A stretch of DNA of 64,000 nt from Taxawa tesnikishii (nom. ined.) (Eukaryota; Ascomycota; Dothideomycetes; Dothideales): assembly GCA_030247885.1 (NCBI GenBank), contig JAPDRO010000018.1, forward strand, positions 558,001 to 622,000. The letters run 5' to 3'. Each line of letters opens with the position of its first letter. The stretch's first letter is position 1. The notes under the pieces are model-generated. The model made no database searches. It saw nothing but the letters and a program-made list of their open reading frames with translations, and was not told the origin of the DNA. Positions 24,484 through 35,899 of this stretch are shown in pieces. The position numbers were made by a program, and so were the translations under genes.

Positions 24484-26072
24484 TTACAAAAAGACAGCAT
24501 GTACAAAATACATGCATACAACTTGAAAAGCCCTCTTGTGCGGCTCTCTAGATCTTTTAAGCAAGGACAACCCGCCCTTGTTGACACGCGCATACGCCAT
24601 AAGCAATCCACCAATGACCGGAAGAGTTCCGCCGAAAACCCAGACATACGTGAAGCTAGAGCCATCCAAGATCCAGCCACAGATGGGTGTGCCAAGCAGC
24701 AAACCGACAGAGATAACAGCAAAGCCCATGCCCATACGAGTGCCAATAAGACCTCTATTGGGGCTTAGATGCACAAAGATCGTAGGAGGCAAGCTAACCA
24801 TGGCGCCGGAAAAGAATCCATAGAGAATGCAGAAGACCATGAGTGGGCCGATGTTCCGGATTGGGATTAAGCATAAAGACAGGATGCCGGAGATTGTCGA
24901 GGCAGGGACAATGATGTTCATAGGCCCGGTCTTATCCGCGATGAAGTTGGGGATAATCCGCCCGAAGACGGAGGCGGCGTTAATGATCGAGAGTGTGTAG
25001 AAGGCCATCGCTTCGTCGGTGATATGGTAGGTGATGGCATAAGTCTCCACGTAAAAGAAGGGGGCGTACAAGCCCATGAACGTGACGAATGCGCCGGCGA
25101 CGAACATGAGATAAGGTATCTCCGCAAAGGCCCCCAGATCCAGAATCTTGCGGCGTGCAGCAGGGAGCACACGCACTTTCATAACAAGGTTCGAGACGAT
25201 CAGAGTTGCGAGCATGATGAACCCAATTACACGTGTTGCCCAAGGGAAGCCAATGCGCGGCTGCAGACGATAGAAGATGATGGGGTAGATAACTCCACCT
25301 ACGCAGGGTTAGTGACTTGATAGATCGATGCATGGGCGGTCATGATTATACCTAAGCTGCTACCGGCGGCCGCCAAACCCATGGCAGTAGCAACCTTTGT
25401 GCTGAAATAAGTGCTAAGAATGGCGACACTGGGCACAAAGAGACATCCAGCACCGATACCGATGCAAAATGCTTGTGCAAGAAGGACCTGCCAGTACTCA
25501 TGACACAGTGAAACCATCATCTGACCAAAAACGACGAGGAAGGAGCCGGTCATCAGGAGGGCTCTAAAGTAGCCAGCATCGTAGATAGGGCCGGTCAAGG
25601 CGCCTACAAGCATGAGCAGAAAAGCTTGGATGGAACCGATCCATGAGATGTCCGAAGGCGATGATGAGCTTAGAATTCCGCCCTGGTAATATGTCTGGTA
25701 AGCGCCGAAGGTGTTGATGACTCCCTACGATTGGTGGTTAGCATGCCGTCCGAACAGGCACTGCGGGCGGCGAGATTGGATGTACCATGTGTTGAAGAAA
25801 AGAAAGAATGCACCCAGCACTTGAAGCCAGGCTCTGAGCCCACCATTTGGGATGGCCTTGATGTTGTTCACGGATGGATTCGCAGACTTGTTGGTCATCT
25901 GCTTCTCCACTACGCCGCCATCATCGTCAGGTCCGGGTATGTCAGGATCCTCGATAGGGGCGGGTGCGTCAATGGCTGCCTGAGCAGCTTCATGCTTCCC
26001 TTCGATGTCCTTCTCGACATCGGTAGTCGTAGATGCGGAAGACTGCTCGTCGTCACGCTCGTGTATGGCCAT
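24484..26072 (-). CDS. MFS permease, monocarboxylate/riboflavin transporter-like (MCH family)
   Basis: Membrane carrier of the major facilitator superfamily, MCT-like branch (yeast Mch). Exons: 26072-25786, 25724-25352, 25298-24484; 491 aa once one base is counted at the first splice junction. An acidic cytosolic N-terminus of ~85 aa precedes NGGLRAWLQVLGAFFLFFNTW, the family entry to TM1. GVINTFGAYQTYY, then LGGVIYPIIFYRLQPRIGF and TPICGWILDG, are typical. Intron 1 has a good donor, branch (GCTAAC) and TAG acceptor, yet joins W to GVINT one base out of frame. A G4-to-G3 loss right at the acceptor (25723-25725) is the simplest explanation. Substrate uncertain (monocarboxylate, riboflavin or other). 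I prefer ATG 26072 to an upstream in-frame start because MAIHERDDEQ is hydrophilic and family-like. Confidence 0.85.
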
Positions 26073-26150
26073 GGTGCGGAATGGATTGGGTTGCGGGGGC
26101 GATTTCGCCTTGGCAGAAAGCTTGGCCCGGGAATAAGTAGGGCGAGTGAG

Positions 26151-26178
26151 TGGAGCGTGGAGCGTGGAGCGTGGAGCG
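26151..26178. repeat. TGGAGCG heptamer repeat, four copies
   Basis: Four perfect tandem copies of TGGAGCG sit about 80-105 bases upstream of the MFS permease start codon. It is a simple tandem repeat in the likely 5' leader or promoter. Confidence 0.8.
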
Positions 26179-27378
26179 AAACGAAGAGAAGTAAATCGCT
26201 GCACCGGCACCTTCTCACAGTTCGCAAGGAGTCGTTAGTGGGTAGGGCGAGGGGCTGTGTTTAAGAAACGGACGTCTGCGCGAAAAAAGGAGAGGAGAAA
26301 GTAAGCCATCGCTCTCTCGCGAGTCCGAAATGTGTTTGTAATGATGCCGAAGCCTGTGCCTGTGTGCCTGGGTGGAGTCTCCACCGGCAATAACGGCATC
26401 TGGCTTCATCGACGTACTGTAGATCGACCCGGGGCGTGTTAGTTGACACTTCATGCCTTTGACTGCTTGCATCCTTCTTTGACCCTAACGCCGACCTTAC
26501 AAACCGTACAGATGACTGCGCTGACGACAAACGTATGGATTCGTCAGCTAGGCCTTCCACAAGCGTCCGAACAATGAGCGAGGATGAGTGATTAGACGGG
26601 CGACACCGTTGACATGGTCCAGACGGCTGCTCTGCTCTCGTCGTCTTTGACCCCGAACATCTCCCCGAGTGGTACCCAGTACTTCATCTTACGACGTTCG
26701 GTCCGAGTTTGGCCCATGCACTCGATGACTCTTAAAGCTGCCTGAACCCGCACTATAATAATACCCTTTGATGACCAGCGGCGCGCCCGGCGAAAAGATG
26801 ATAGCCACTCGCGGGCAACGAGTGAGAACGAACAGATGAGCACTCGAGAGAAGAGCAGGTTGCGAAGAGCCGTAGATACGTCTCTCGGGGCGGCGCTAGC
26901 AATGACGGTGAAGAACAGCGTGCTGAGTATCTTCATCGTACTGAATGTTACACAAGACGATACCATACCAACACAACTGTCAGCCCACTACTACGTTTCA
27001 ATCGTAGCTTACAGGGCTCCCCAACACCGCAATCCTTCATGTTGGCGCGAGAAACCTTGCATACACGCATACACTAAACCGGCGTCCTTGGTTGATGTAA
27101 GCAACAGACACCGGCATAAGGAACAAAAGTGGGGTTTTGTACATCAGACATTACAACCAAAATACACAGGCAGTAAAAAGTGCCACCGAACAAAGTAAAA
27201 ACATATCAAGCCCACCACTCAACAGCCCATAGCTTACTGAAGCCGCACTTGCTCGTGAACGCCGTTGCAGAATTCCCTTGAAAAGCAAAATGACTTTCCA
27301 TCATCCTCCTTCTCCTACTCAGCTGTCTCGGTTACTATAATGCCCCGTCTTTCCTTCCGCGCTGCGAATTCAGCCCCT
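26179..27378. other. intergenic, one weak ORF only
   Basis: 1.2 kb between the permease promoter and the 3' end of the haem lyase gene. Apart from the weak secreted-protein candidate listed separately I see no gene. Confidence 0.45.
26592..26936 (-). CDS. possible small secreted protein (weak)
   Basis: A 114-codon frame from ATG 26936 begins MKILSTLFFTVIASAAPRD, a good signal-peptide shape with an A-x-A-like cleavage site. The rest is basic, lacks paired cysteines and matches nothing I know. A possible intron (donor GTGCTC after LLFSR, acceptor TATTATAG near 26754) would change the C-terminus. It could equally be a chance open frame. Only the signal-like start argues for it. Confidence 0.25.
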   Translation of the reverse strand: MKILSTLFFTVIASAAPRDVSTALRNLLFSRVLICSFSLVAREWLSSFRRARRWSSKGIIIVRVQAALRVIECMGQTRTERRKMKYWVPLGEMFGVKDDESRAAVWTMSTVSPV

Positions 27379-28424
27379 TCACCTCTTCAACTTCTCTAAC
27401 TCTTCGCGCACACTGCCTCCACTGGCCCTCCACCAGACATCACCACCCCACCTCAACAACCTCTCGCAAGCAGCAGTGGGACCATCCACAGCCGGTCTGA
27501 CATCGAGATAAAAACCGGCTCGCCCGTCGGTTCAGGTGGACCCGAGTAGTAATCAATCACATACCGGACCTCCTTCTCAGACCCATCCGGAAGGGACCTC
27601 CTGACATACCAGTCGTGACGATCGAAAGGCGCCTCTCCAGCATACTTAGCAGGATATAGCCACGCCATGAACTGCAGCATGCGTGCCTTTGGCGTCGGCT
27701 CATCTGGCCTGCCCAAGAACCGGATCAGACGCGGGTCCTCCTCCTTGACTCCACTCAGCCTTTCCTGTCTGATTAACGTCTCCGTCACAGCAGGCGCGTT
27801 CTCCTCTCCTCGTTTTGAAATTTCCCATCCTCGCTTCAGTCCGCCACGGAACCGCCTCTCCCAGTCTACAATCTCGGTCCAGGCGCCCTCGTTCAGGAAA
27901 TTGTGCACGGCGACCATAGCCTCGACATGCTCGGCTGGAGTGTCGGTGTAGCCCTTGCGCAACATGGCGTTGTACATTTGCTGGGGGGAAGGATACTCCC
28001 AGTTCCCGGTACCGTCGCCGCGTGGGATGGTGCTGGGTTCGCGCTCGAGCGGGAGAGACACGGATTGGTGGTCTGCAGGCTTGTTGGAGATGTTCTTCGG
28101 CATGTAGTTCAGAGGGTTCAGTTTCGAGATGTAGGAGGTGTTGGTGGAGGATGAGGACGACGAGGAAGAGCCGTTCTCGGGTGGGACGTAGGGGCATGCG
28201 CTTGCGGAGTTGGAGGGTTGAGTAACGGCGGCTGGAGGAGGAGCGAGGGCGGCGGCTGAGGATTTGTGCATTGGACATCCTGGCTAGGCTGTTGTCAGAA
28301 CGCTGTAATCTCTATACTGCGACATACTAGTGTATACTGGAGGTGTTGTATTGGGGCTCGGGACTGGATGCGGCGCAACGGGTGCGGAGGTCGCAGGCGC
28401 TGAGTCTGCCCAGAACCAACCCAT
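27379..28424 (-). CDS. holocytochrome c synthase (cytochrome c haem lyase)
   Basis: Attaches haem covalently to apocytochrome c (or c1) in the mitochondrial intermembrane space. Two exons (28424-28328, 28279-27379) encode 332 aa. The N-terminus [13 protein letters not shown] is family-typical, followed by two Cys-Pro haem-regulatory-type motifs (CPMHK and ACPYVPP). Then come [26 protein letters not shown], the haem-binding region with [39 protein letters not shown] and [11 protein letters not shown]. After EPVF one T is missing from a run at 27510-27514. In the next frame the expected end continues as [18 protein letters not shown] to EELEKLKR. The first exon is only seen by splicing (donor GTATGT, acceptor GCCAG) and fixes the true start 150 bases upstream of the next in-frame ATG. 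Confidence 0.9.
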
Positions 28425-29032
28425 GGTGACGGTTGCTGTCGTGTGAGAGGGTGAGAATGTGTAGGGCGTGTGTACAGGATGTGTGTACGGGATATGCTAG
28501 AGGTTGTTGCGTAGGTTTGTTCGCAGGAGACTGGAGGCAAAAGTAAATAGAGTTCGGATGTTCGACGATCCACGTTCACAATCATGTTTCAAGGGTCCGG
28601 CTCCGTTTCCGCTTCTTCTTCGCCGCGGGAGTCTTCGGGATTCGCCGCAATCGAGCCTCACTCCTCTTCTGTAAGCCTTCTATACTCGTATATGGTGGGT
28701 CAAAACGTTGTTTGACGGCTAGGATACTCTCCCATCTATATGTTCCTGGCAAGGCAAACCTTATGCGCCAGTGTACCGACGTTGTACATGGGCTGGATGC
28801 ATTCAACGCTGCCTCAGTAGAAGCCATCGGCCTCGATGAACCTTCGATAATCTAGGATCATGATGGAGCAGGTCTGTACGGGACCTACAAGAACTCTTGC
28901 AGGTTGCGATAGATAGTAGTTCACGTAGAGGAGGAACGAAGCAAAGCCGAGCGGTAGACGTGATGGTCAGAGGTTACGCACTTCAACGATTTCCAGCTTC
29001 GGAGGAGATCGCCCATGTATTGGCACTTATCT
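28425..29032. other. intergenic, promoter of the haem lyase gene
   Basis: 0.6 kb between the haem lyase start and the end of the hydroxyacyl-CoA dehydrogenase gene. No gene recognised; open frames are short. Confidence 0.5.
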
Positions 29033-30163
29033 TCAATAATCGTAGAAGCCTTTCCCACTCTTCTTACCCAACCAACCCGCATCAACCATCTTGCCTAAGA
29101 GTACCGCCGGCCTGTACTTGCTGTCTCCCATCTCCGTATGAAGCACCCTCATGATGGCCAAGCAGGTATCCAAACCAATAAAATCTGCGAGTTGTAATGG
29201 ACCCATCGGCACGTTTGTCCCATTCTTCATGATCGCATCGATGTCTTCTTTCTTTCCTACTCCAGTCTCCAGGCAGATGATAGCCTCATTGATGTATGGC
29301 ATCAATATCCTGTTTGCCAAGAATCCAGGGCTGTCAGCACTGACGGATGGAATTTTGCCCATGCGCTTGCAGAAGGCTACTGCAGTTGCAAGAGTGGCTT
29401 CGGATGTCTGCAGGCCGGTAATGATCTCAACGCCCTTCTGAACCGGCACCGGGTTCATGAAGTGAGTTGAGATGACACGCGAGGAGGCAGATAGGTCGGT
29501 GGGGTCTTTGGTCGTTGAAGCGGCGATCTTGGTAATGCTGATGCTAGAGGTGTTGGTCGCGAGAATAGTGTGTGGGGCGCAGAGACCGGCGAGGCGGGAG
29601 AAGATTGAGGTCTTAAGGTCAGGCATCTCCTGCAGCGTGGTTGAGCATGATGAGGCTTATTGGTGTTGACATCTGAACGTACAGGTACAGCTTCAATGAC
29701 CATGTCAACTTCTGACAATGCATCCATATCTGTCGTCGAACTTAGCCGTTCTCTTGCGGCGTCGGCATCATCTTGTGAGATCCTGTCTTTTGACACGTCC
29801 TTTGCCAGAAGCTTGTCTACGCTCAGTTCTTAGCAGACTTCTCTCAGGACAGAAGATCCCTCACCTGCGAACTTCAATCCTTTGTCAATGGAAGCCTGAG
29901 AGTTGTCCACAAGTGTTACGGGTACGCCTGCTTTCTGTGACGCTACCAGCGCGATTCCTAGACCCTGTACTTAGTCAATTGCGTGCTGTGGCATCTGGTC
30001 CTTTTGGACTCACCATTTGGCCTGCGCCGATAACTCCAAGCTTCTTGATTTCGGCTGCAGCAGCATTCTGTCTGACGCTGGAGCCAAAATTCCGGGTACT
30101 GAGATGCAATGCTTGTCGAGCTGGCCGGGATATGGCACATCTGTGGAGCGCGGAAGCTGCCAT
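29033..30163 (-). CDS. 3-hydroxyacyl-CoA dehydrogenase (3-hydroxybutyryl-CoA type), mitochondrial
   Basis: NAD-dependent oxidation of L-3-hydroxyacyl-CoA to 3-ketoacyl-CoA. Exons: 30163-30014, 29964-29865, 29816-29683, 29629-29033; 326 aa with an intact frame. The first ~35 residues (MAASALHRCAISRPARQAL, then STRNFGSSVRQNA) look like a mitochondrial presequence. The Rossmann loop is GVIGAGQMGLGIA, split by intron 1. NTSSISITKIA and HFMNPVPVQKGVEII carry the catalytic Asn/His region. GFLANRILMPYINEA and the C-terminal GKKSGKGFYDY are family hallmarks. It is a short stand-alone enzyme, as in bacterial HbdA and human HADH, not the fused Fox2. The start codon at 30163 is preferred over an upstream in-frame ATG at 30238. 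Divergent from the Swi1/Tof1 gene. Confidence 0.93.
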
Positions 30164-30428
30164 GGTGGAAAAGGGATGCAAATGTTCAGGATCGCTGAGT
30201 TTCTTGGAAGGAGAGTTGAAGACCAAGATGTGTTGCAAGCGGAGCTCGCATTCGTCTTCACATGCCGAGGTTCACTTTCGGTTCTGACGCCATTCCGCAT
30301 GCACGCAGGGCTCTTGGCGAAACGCGGCTTTACGCGTCTGAATCCTGAGATTAGTACGCGAACGCGTCTGCCCGAGATTCTCCAGACGCAGCGTGTTTAC
30401 GTCTTCAACAGTCCACCAACAAACCACC
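30164..30428. promoter_or_regulatory. short divergent promoter, dehydrogenase / Swi1-Tof1
   Basis: Only 265 bases lie between the two start codons. ACGCGTCT-type strings occur near 30328 and 30361 (ACGCGT is the MluI/MBF cell-cycle box in yeasts). That would suit a replication gene such as Swi1/Tof1, but short motifs can arise by chance. Confidence 0.5.
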
Positions 30429-33400
30429 ATGGAGGTTTTTGAGAAGAGTCAGACGGTAGATCCGGAAGTGCGGGCTTTCGTCTACAATCTCGTGTCTGCA
30501 GTAGGTACAAGCCATCACGTGTTCAAGGACAGAATCCTGATACTACGCGCAGGTCGGTGGGAACAGTGCGATTGATGATGGCCGATATGTGCTCGGTGAC
30601 GACGCGTTGGCATGTTTGAAAGATCTGAAGAGGTGGCTGTTGCTGTATGATGAACGAACGGGTCGACACGACGTGAAGAGGTGCCTTGCTGAAGCGAACC
30701 TGGTGAAAGGCGATCTCCTGGAGATTCTCTCACAATGGACCGAGGAAGTACAGGAGAACAAACTTAAGAACAAGATTGCACTGGCCACCCTCGAGCTGCT
30801 GGTACCTGTCACTTGGCCACTGGAGTTAGAAGAGGAGAGAGCGACTGTAAACCACCATAGGCATGTTCCATACCTGCAGCTTGCACACGTCGGATACAAA
30901 CGTGCCATATTACAGCATGAGACCGTAGAAATCCTGCGTACCGTTATCCGGATAGGACTACCATCGATGGCCACACCCAGGAGGGAAAGAGCAGAGAGGG
31001 ATGACCAGATCATCCAAATCATGTTGTACCTCTTCCGCAATGTTGCCATGATACACCAGCCACACAATTTGCCAAGTCAGGGAGACGAAAACGATGTGTC
31101 AAGGTCCGCAACAATCGACGCGTTCTATGCTCAAGACGTCCTGCAACTTCTCTTAACGGTGGCATCAGCAATCGGCGAAGAATACGTCAACCAGGATGTC
31201 GTTGTGTTGGAGATACTCTTCCATCTGCTAAAGGGCATTGATCCGTCCTCACTCTGGAAAGAGAAGAAGCAGCTCGCTAATGAACGGTCCAAGGAACTGC
31301 AGTACCTATTGCAAAAGGAAAAGGCCATGTTTTCCAAAGATGCGAAGAACGCCCCTACCAGACACAACAGATTTGGTACTATGCTCTGGGTAAGGCAGCC
31401 GGATGGCAAAATGTCGACAGTAACGGGACAAGACGCCATCACAAACCAACAGCATACCCTTGACAAGATGGACAAGAGCAAGAAATGGAACAAGCCAAAG
31501 CCTCGAAGAAGGCAGGCCGATGATGAGAGCGAGGTATGTCTGTTAGTTCCGCTTTCGCATGTCAGCTAACGCCTAGACAGAACAACGAGTTCAGCACCGA
31601 AATTTTCATTGGGGGCAATACCCGCCGGATTCTACGTACCTTTGTATCTGACTTCCTAGACTCTGGTTTCAATCCTCTCTTCACCCATATCAGGAAAGCC
31701 GTTGAAAGGGAGCAACATCGCGTTCAGCCCATCCACTCCAGGCAATACTTTTACCTCATGTCATGGTTCTTGCAAGCAGAGTCAGCTCGCCAGAGATCTC
31801 CGGAACTGCGAGCAGATACTGACGACACAACCGTCGAGACGTCTTTCGCATATATCGCCTCAGTCATGACACAAGAGAACTTCGTTCTACTGAACCGGAC
31901 AATGCAACGCGCAATAGACGACAAATCCTGGAAGGATGTTCACGTTACAATTCTTGCCTTCACTCAAATCCTGAACACGATCGTTTCCATGTCAGAATCT
32001 CCAAGCGAAGACGATCAGGAAATCGCGGAGAACATACAAAACCGCATTTTTACGAAGAAACGACACAGGATCGAGTAATCCAAGTCTTGCGTGGCTACAA
32101 CGAGCAAGGCTTCCATTACCTCAATGCTGTGACCGAGCTTGCGCATGTCTTTCTTCGGATGCTGGAACGTTACAGCAAGCAGAATGCGGATATGCAAATT
32201 CGATCCAAGCGACGAGCACGAAGAAAGCGCAAAGCTGCTGTGCAAGAGTCTGGCCAGAGCGGAGAGAACGAAGGCGCGGAAGAAGCCGAGGACGATGCCG
32301 CGGATGAACAGGAAGCCCATCGTACAGTCAGCGAACGCAAGTTCGATTTCACCAGATTTGCTGCAAAATTCATGACCCAGCCCTGCATCAACACCTTTGT
32401 ACGGTTTACGACGTACTACGCTGATCTGTCCCCGGAACAGCTGAAGCGCGCCCATCGCTTTTTCTACCGCGCTGCGTTCAAGATGGAGCTTTCACTGTTC
32501 TTATTCCGGGTTGACATCCTGCATCTGTTTAACCGCATGATCAAAGGACCCGGTGGCCTGAACAGGGACGCAGTTGGCAAGGAAACATTCAAGGAATGGG
32601 AAGACCTGGTTAGGCAGATCTTCCGGAAGTGCATCAAGAAAACCGAGGAAAGGAAAGAGTTGATTGTTGAAATGCTGTTCAGCAAGATCCCGGCCACCGT
32701 TTTCTTCCTCGAACACGGGTACGACAGGGAAGTGGTCAAGAGCAAGCCCAGAGCACCAGTGGAGCTGGAAATTAAGCCAGGGCTGAGTAAAGAACAACAG
32801 ATCGGGGTCGCCTTAACTGTCCTCGTCAACCAGGGAGACTGGACTCGGTGGCATGGGTGAGGAGCGTGTTGAGCGATGCTGCTGACGAGAGGGAAAGTTT
32901 CGAACTCGAGCACGTGGCAAGATCAATTCAAGGGCCCGACCAAAGAGCTGGCAATGACGAAAAGCCGCCCTCGATATTGGTCAAGCCGGACAGCGACGAT
33001 CGTCGAACTGCTCTCTTCAGGGACAAACACCTTCGCCTCCTTCTTACGATTCTTGGATTCCAACGAATAGGCGCATCTGACGATCCGGAGGCATCCTGGT
33101 ACATTCCATCTCCACTCAGAGCACAGTATCTCAAGGATTGTCTCGAGCTGATCAAGAGGCTGGAGTACGATCCACCCACCTACGAAGAAAGCAAACCTGC
33201 CGAATCTTTCCTACGCAACAAAACCGCTGCTCGCCGCTCGCGCCGACCTAACGAAATGAGTTCTGACGAGGATTCTGGAGACTCTGAGATTGACGAATCG
33301 CGATTCGAGCCTGGAGGCCCCACGCCATGGAAGGGTGACGGTGACAACCCCGGTAAACCCAAGCCAAAGCGCAAGTTGCGCCGCGCGGCCGAGGAGATAA

Positions 33401-34041
33401 GCGAAGAGGAACGAAAGCGGAGAGCTGAAGAGCGCGGGAGGAAGGAGAAAGAGAAGAACAGCAAGATCAAGAGTGCGTTGAGAATTACGGATAGCGACGA
33501 AGAAGAGGACGCAGAGAGGGATGAGGAATTCTTCAGGTTAGAGGAGGAGCGGAGGGGCAGGATGAAGGGTGCGATTAGGGAAGCATTACTGAGTGGGATA
33601 GACGGAGAGAAAGCCAAGAGCAAGCGGAAGAGCTTGGCTCACGGGGAAGACGGCAGTGGTATTGACGAGGAGGAAAGCTCGAAGCCGAAGAAGAGGAGGA
33701 AGGCCGTCTTTGACGAAGAGACGGACGACGAGGATGCACAAGCCGACGATCCAATGCAGATTAGCAGCGATGAGCAGTCGGACTCAGAGATGAGCCCCAT
33801 GCGATGGGGCAGCGATCACGAGGATAAGGAAGAGGAAGATACCCCGCTCTCATCGCAGCAGCGAGGTGGGCCAGAGGTTGCTGGAAAACAGGATGCCGCA
33901 TCTATGCTGGCAGCAACGTCCCGTGATGCCGGTGCTGGCGGCGCAGCTACTGCAGAGAGCGATGAAGAGGATGTGCCTGTCTCCAAGCCTGCGAGGAGGA
34001 ACCCACGGGCTCTATTCATAGAGGACAGTGATTCTGAGTAG
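30429..34041 (+). CDS. Swi1/Tof1/Timeless replication fork protection protein
   Basis: Subunit of the fork protection complex (with Swi3/Csm3) that stabilises stalled replisomes, aids cohesion and relays the S-phase checkpoint in the nucleus. Exons: 30429-30500, 30553-31533, 31581-34041; 1171 aa. The N-terminal Timeless domain is clear (DPEVRAFVYNLVSAVG, then DGRYVLGDDALACLKDLKRWL). FYLMSWFLQAE, RGYNEQGFHYLNAVTELAHVF and FKMELSLFLFRVDILHLFNRM are family blocks. The C-terminal ~350 residues are charged and Ser-rich, with basic nuclear localisation clusters (KPKKRRK) and an acidic end (FIEDSDSE). Two one-base losses break the frame: a T run at 32047-32051 (before YEETTQDRV) and GG at 32841-32842 (before DSVAWVRSVLSDAA). 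Counting them makes the length an exact multiple of three. Confidence 0.92.
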
Positions 34042-34330
34042 GTATGTAATGATGTGTTGTATTTTATCAATGAGGTATACCTGCCTCGTACACGTGATGG
34101 GAAATCTGTAGTATCTTACCAATGCGGTCTATGATAGGTCAGCGACACCGGTAGGCTTGGTGTTGGACGCCTCGAGAGTGCGAGCAAGTTCAAGTTCAAC
34201 CGAGCTCGCTGTTGTGATCATCAACAAAGCAGGTAGGAAATCGTTGCTGGGTCCTGGACGCAGCGCGCGAAAATACGCTACAAGCGCAATTCACTGCACC
34301 TCACGCGACAGGAGTAGTGAATGAGGTAGT

Positions 34331-34354
34331 GAGACTGAGACTGAGACTGAGACT
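34331..34354. repeat. GAGACT hexamer repeat, four copies
   Basis: Four perfect tandem GAGACT units lie about 180-200 bases upstream of the Rpc31 start codon, in the 490-base gap between Swi1/Tof1 and Rpc31. It is a simple microsatellite in a probable promoter. Confidence 0.8.
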
Positions 34355-34531
34355 GATCCGGCGCGGAGCAATTCCGCGCTTCCCCCGCAATACCTGACCT
34401 TTTACATGTACTGTAAATTATTGCCTCGAGCCTCCGCTCGGTCATTGTTGAGTGCAACTCGGACCTCGCTTTTGGATAATCCTCGTTACTCCTTGTACGA
34501 CAGCTTCGAGACACAGCACTCGACGAACAAT

Positions 34532-35402
34532 ATGTCGCGCGGCGGCCGTGGAGCATTTGGAGGCGGAGGGAAGAATGACATGGGAAAGATGGGCGGCACA
34601 GCACTACCATGGGACTACGACCCAGAACTGGAAGGAAAACTGAGTACAGCGCCAACGGGAAACTACCCTGTATGTCCATCTCCCACACCCAACAAAACGA
34701 ACGGCCGGGATTGACAGCACTCCAAGCCCATGCAACCACCCATTGCCGAGCCTCCGTCCGAAGAAGAGCGCCGCATCGTCTTCCACTACCGCGAACTACG
34801 CGCTAAACTGCGCAACGGTCCCTTCTATACCGTCCTAGGTGCCAATGTTCGAGTCAACAAGTCGGGAAACGCAGTCCGCCTGCCGCGCATTTTGATCCCT
34901 TCAACAGCCAGCCCACATACACGCAGCGATATAAGAGGAAGAAGAACACATTGCCGGATTTGAGCACGCGAAAATTTGGTAAGTGAAGCACAGGGACAGG
35001 TCTAGGAGATGGTGTCGGCGTACATTGGCTTATACGGTCCCTCCGGCAGTGAAAGATCTTTTCCCTAAAGAACTCTGGTCCATCGTCGATCCTGCGGACA
35101 AGAGCCACGTCAGGAAAACACTCACTCTGAGCAAGCGCTCGCGCATAGAGCGGCTGCTCGCCGAAGGCGACGCAGATGACGAAGATGCGCCCATCAATCC
35201 AGACGAGGACGAGAAGGACGACGCGGACGAGGAGGCCGACGTCAACAATGATGAGGAACGGGAAAACGTCGAGGATCCGGACCAGTTCGATGAGGATGAT
35301 GAAGATGAGAATGACGACTATAACGCTGAGCAATACTTTGAGAACGGCGATGATGATGAGTTTGGCGGCGAGCCTGAGGGCGGCGATGATGAGGGTTATT
35401 GA
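34532..35402 (+). CDS. RPC31: RNA polymerase III subunit Rpc31 (RPC7-like)
   Basis: Part of the Pol III-specific Rpc82/34/31 subcomplex needed for initiation at tRNA and 5S genes. Exons: 34532-34669, 34718-34978, 35050-35402; 250 aa. The start MSRGGRGAFGGGGKNDM, then LPWDYDPELEGKL, is family-typical. AHFDPFNSQPTYTQRYKRKK and VKDLFPKELWSIVDP follow, then TLTLSKRSRIERLL. The last ~80 residues are almost wholly Asp/Glu, the hallmark acidic tail of Rpc31/RPC7. One C is missing near 34876-34877, between GNAV and the PPAAHFDPF frame. Intron 2 (34979-35049) removes a stretch that could be misread as coding; its acceptor CCGGCAG joins RKF to VKDLFP. The start was chosen on the Gly/Arg-rich N-terminus. 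Confidence 0.9.
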
Positions 35403-35899
35403 TCGGAAAACGTACGCGATAGGGTCTGATCTCTCCAAGGCGTTTCTCTGGGTTTGGCGCGGATGGTTGCGTAAAGATACCCCATATAGTTTGGTTTGTG
35501 CTCGAAGAAAGCATGTACCAGTGAGCTCCTGGTCGAGTCTCAACAGTCGTTGTCTCTCCTTCGATGATACGGGATTCATACACGTCCTCTTTGACAGCGA
35601 CCGGCCGCTGGGAAAGGAACCTGTGAGGACTCGGAATCCGAACCATGCATCTTCCTCCTACCGTGACAGCCGCGGTACGCCATACTCTAACATCGAACGA
35701 CAGATCCCACCATTCCTGACAAGCATAGACTTTCAAAATTGTGTATTGCTTATCGTGCAGCTAGACACCCTGAATTTGTCTGTTTGAGACCTGAACAGCT
35801 ACGCTCCCATCTATACCCTTTTCTGTTATACAACCCAGATACCAATACACTTCTTGTACACACAGTCCTGTATCGTACACAACCACCACTTTTATGCAT
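35403..35899. other. convergent 3' region, nothing recognised
   Basis: 0.5 kb between the ends of the convergent Rpc31 and helicase genes. It should hold both 3' UTRs and polyadenylation sites. A long plus-strand frame here is an out-of-frame shadow of the acidic Rpc31 tail running on. Confidence 0.5.

Noticed and set aside
34979-35049. Coding extension of Rpc31 beginning MKHRDRSRRWCRR
   Set aside because: It lies in intron 2. Splicing from GTAAGT to CCGGCAG gives the family-typical RKF-VKDLFPKELW join instead.
35176-35787. 203-codon plus-strand frame rich in Thr, Arg and Met
   Set aside because: Out-of-frame shadow of the Asp/Glu-rich Rpc31 tail, continuing by chance into the 3' region.
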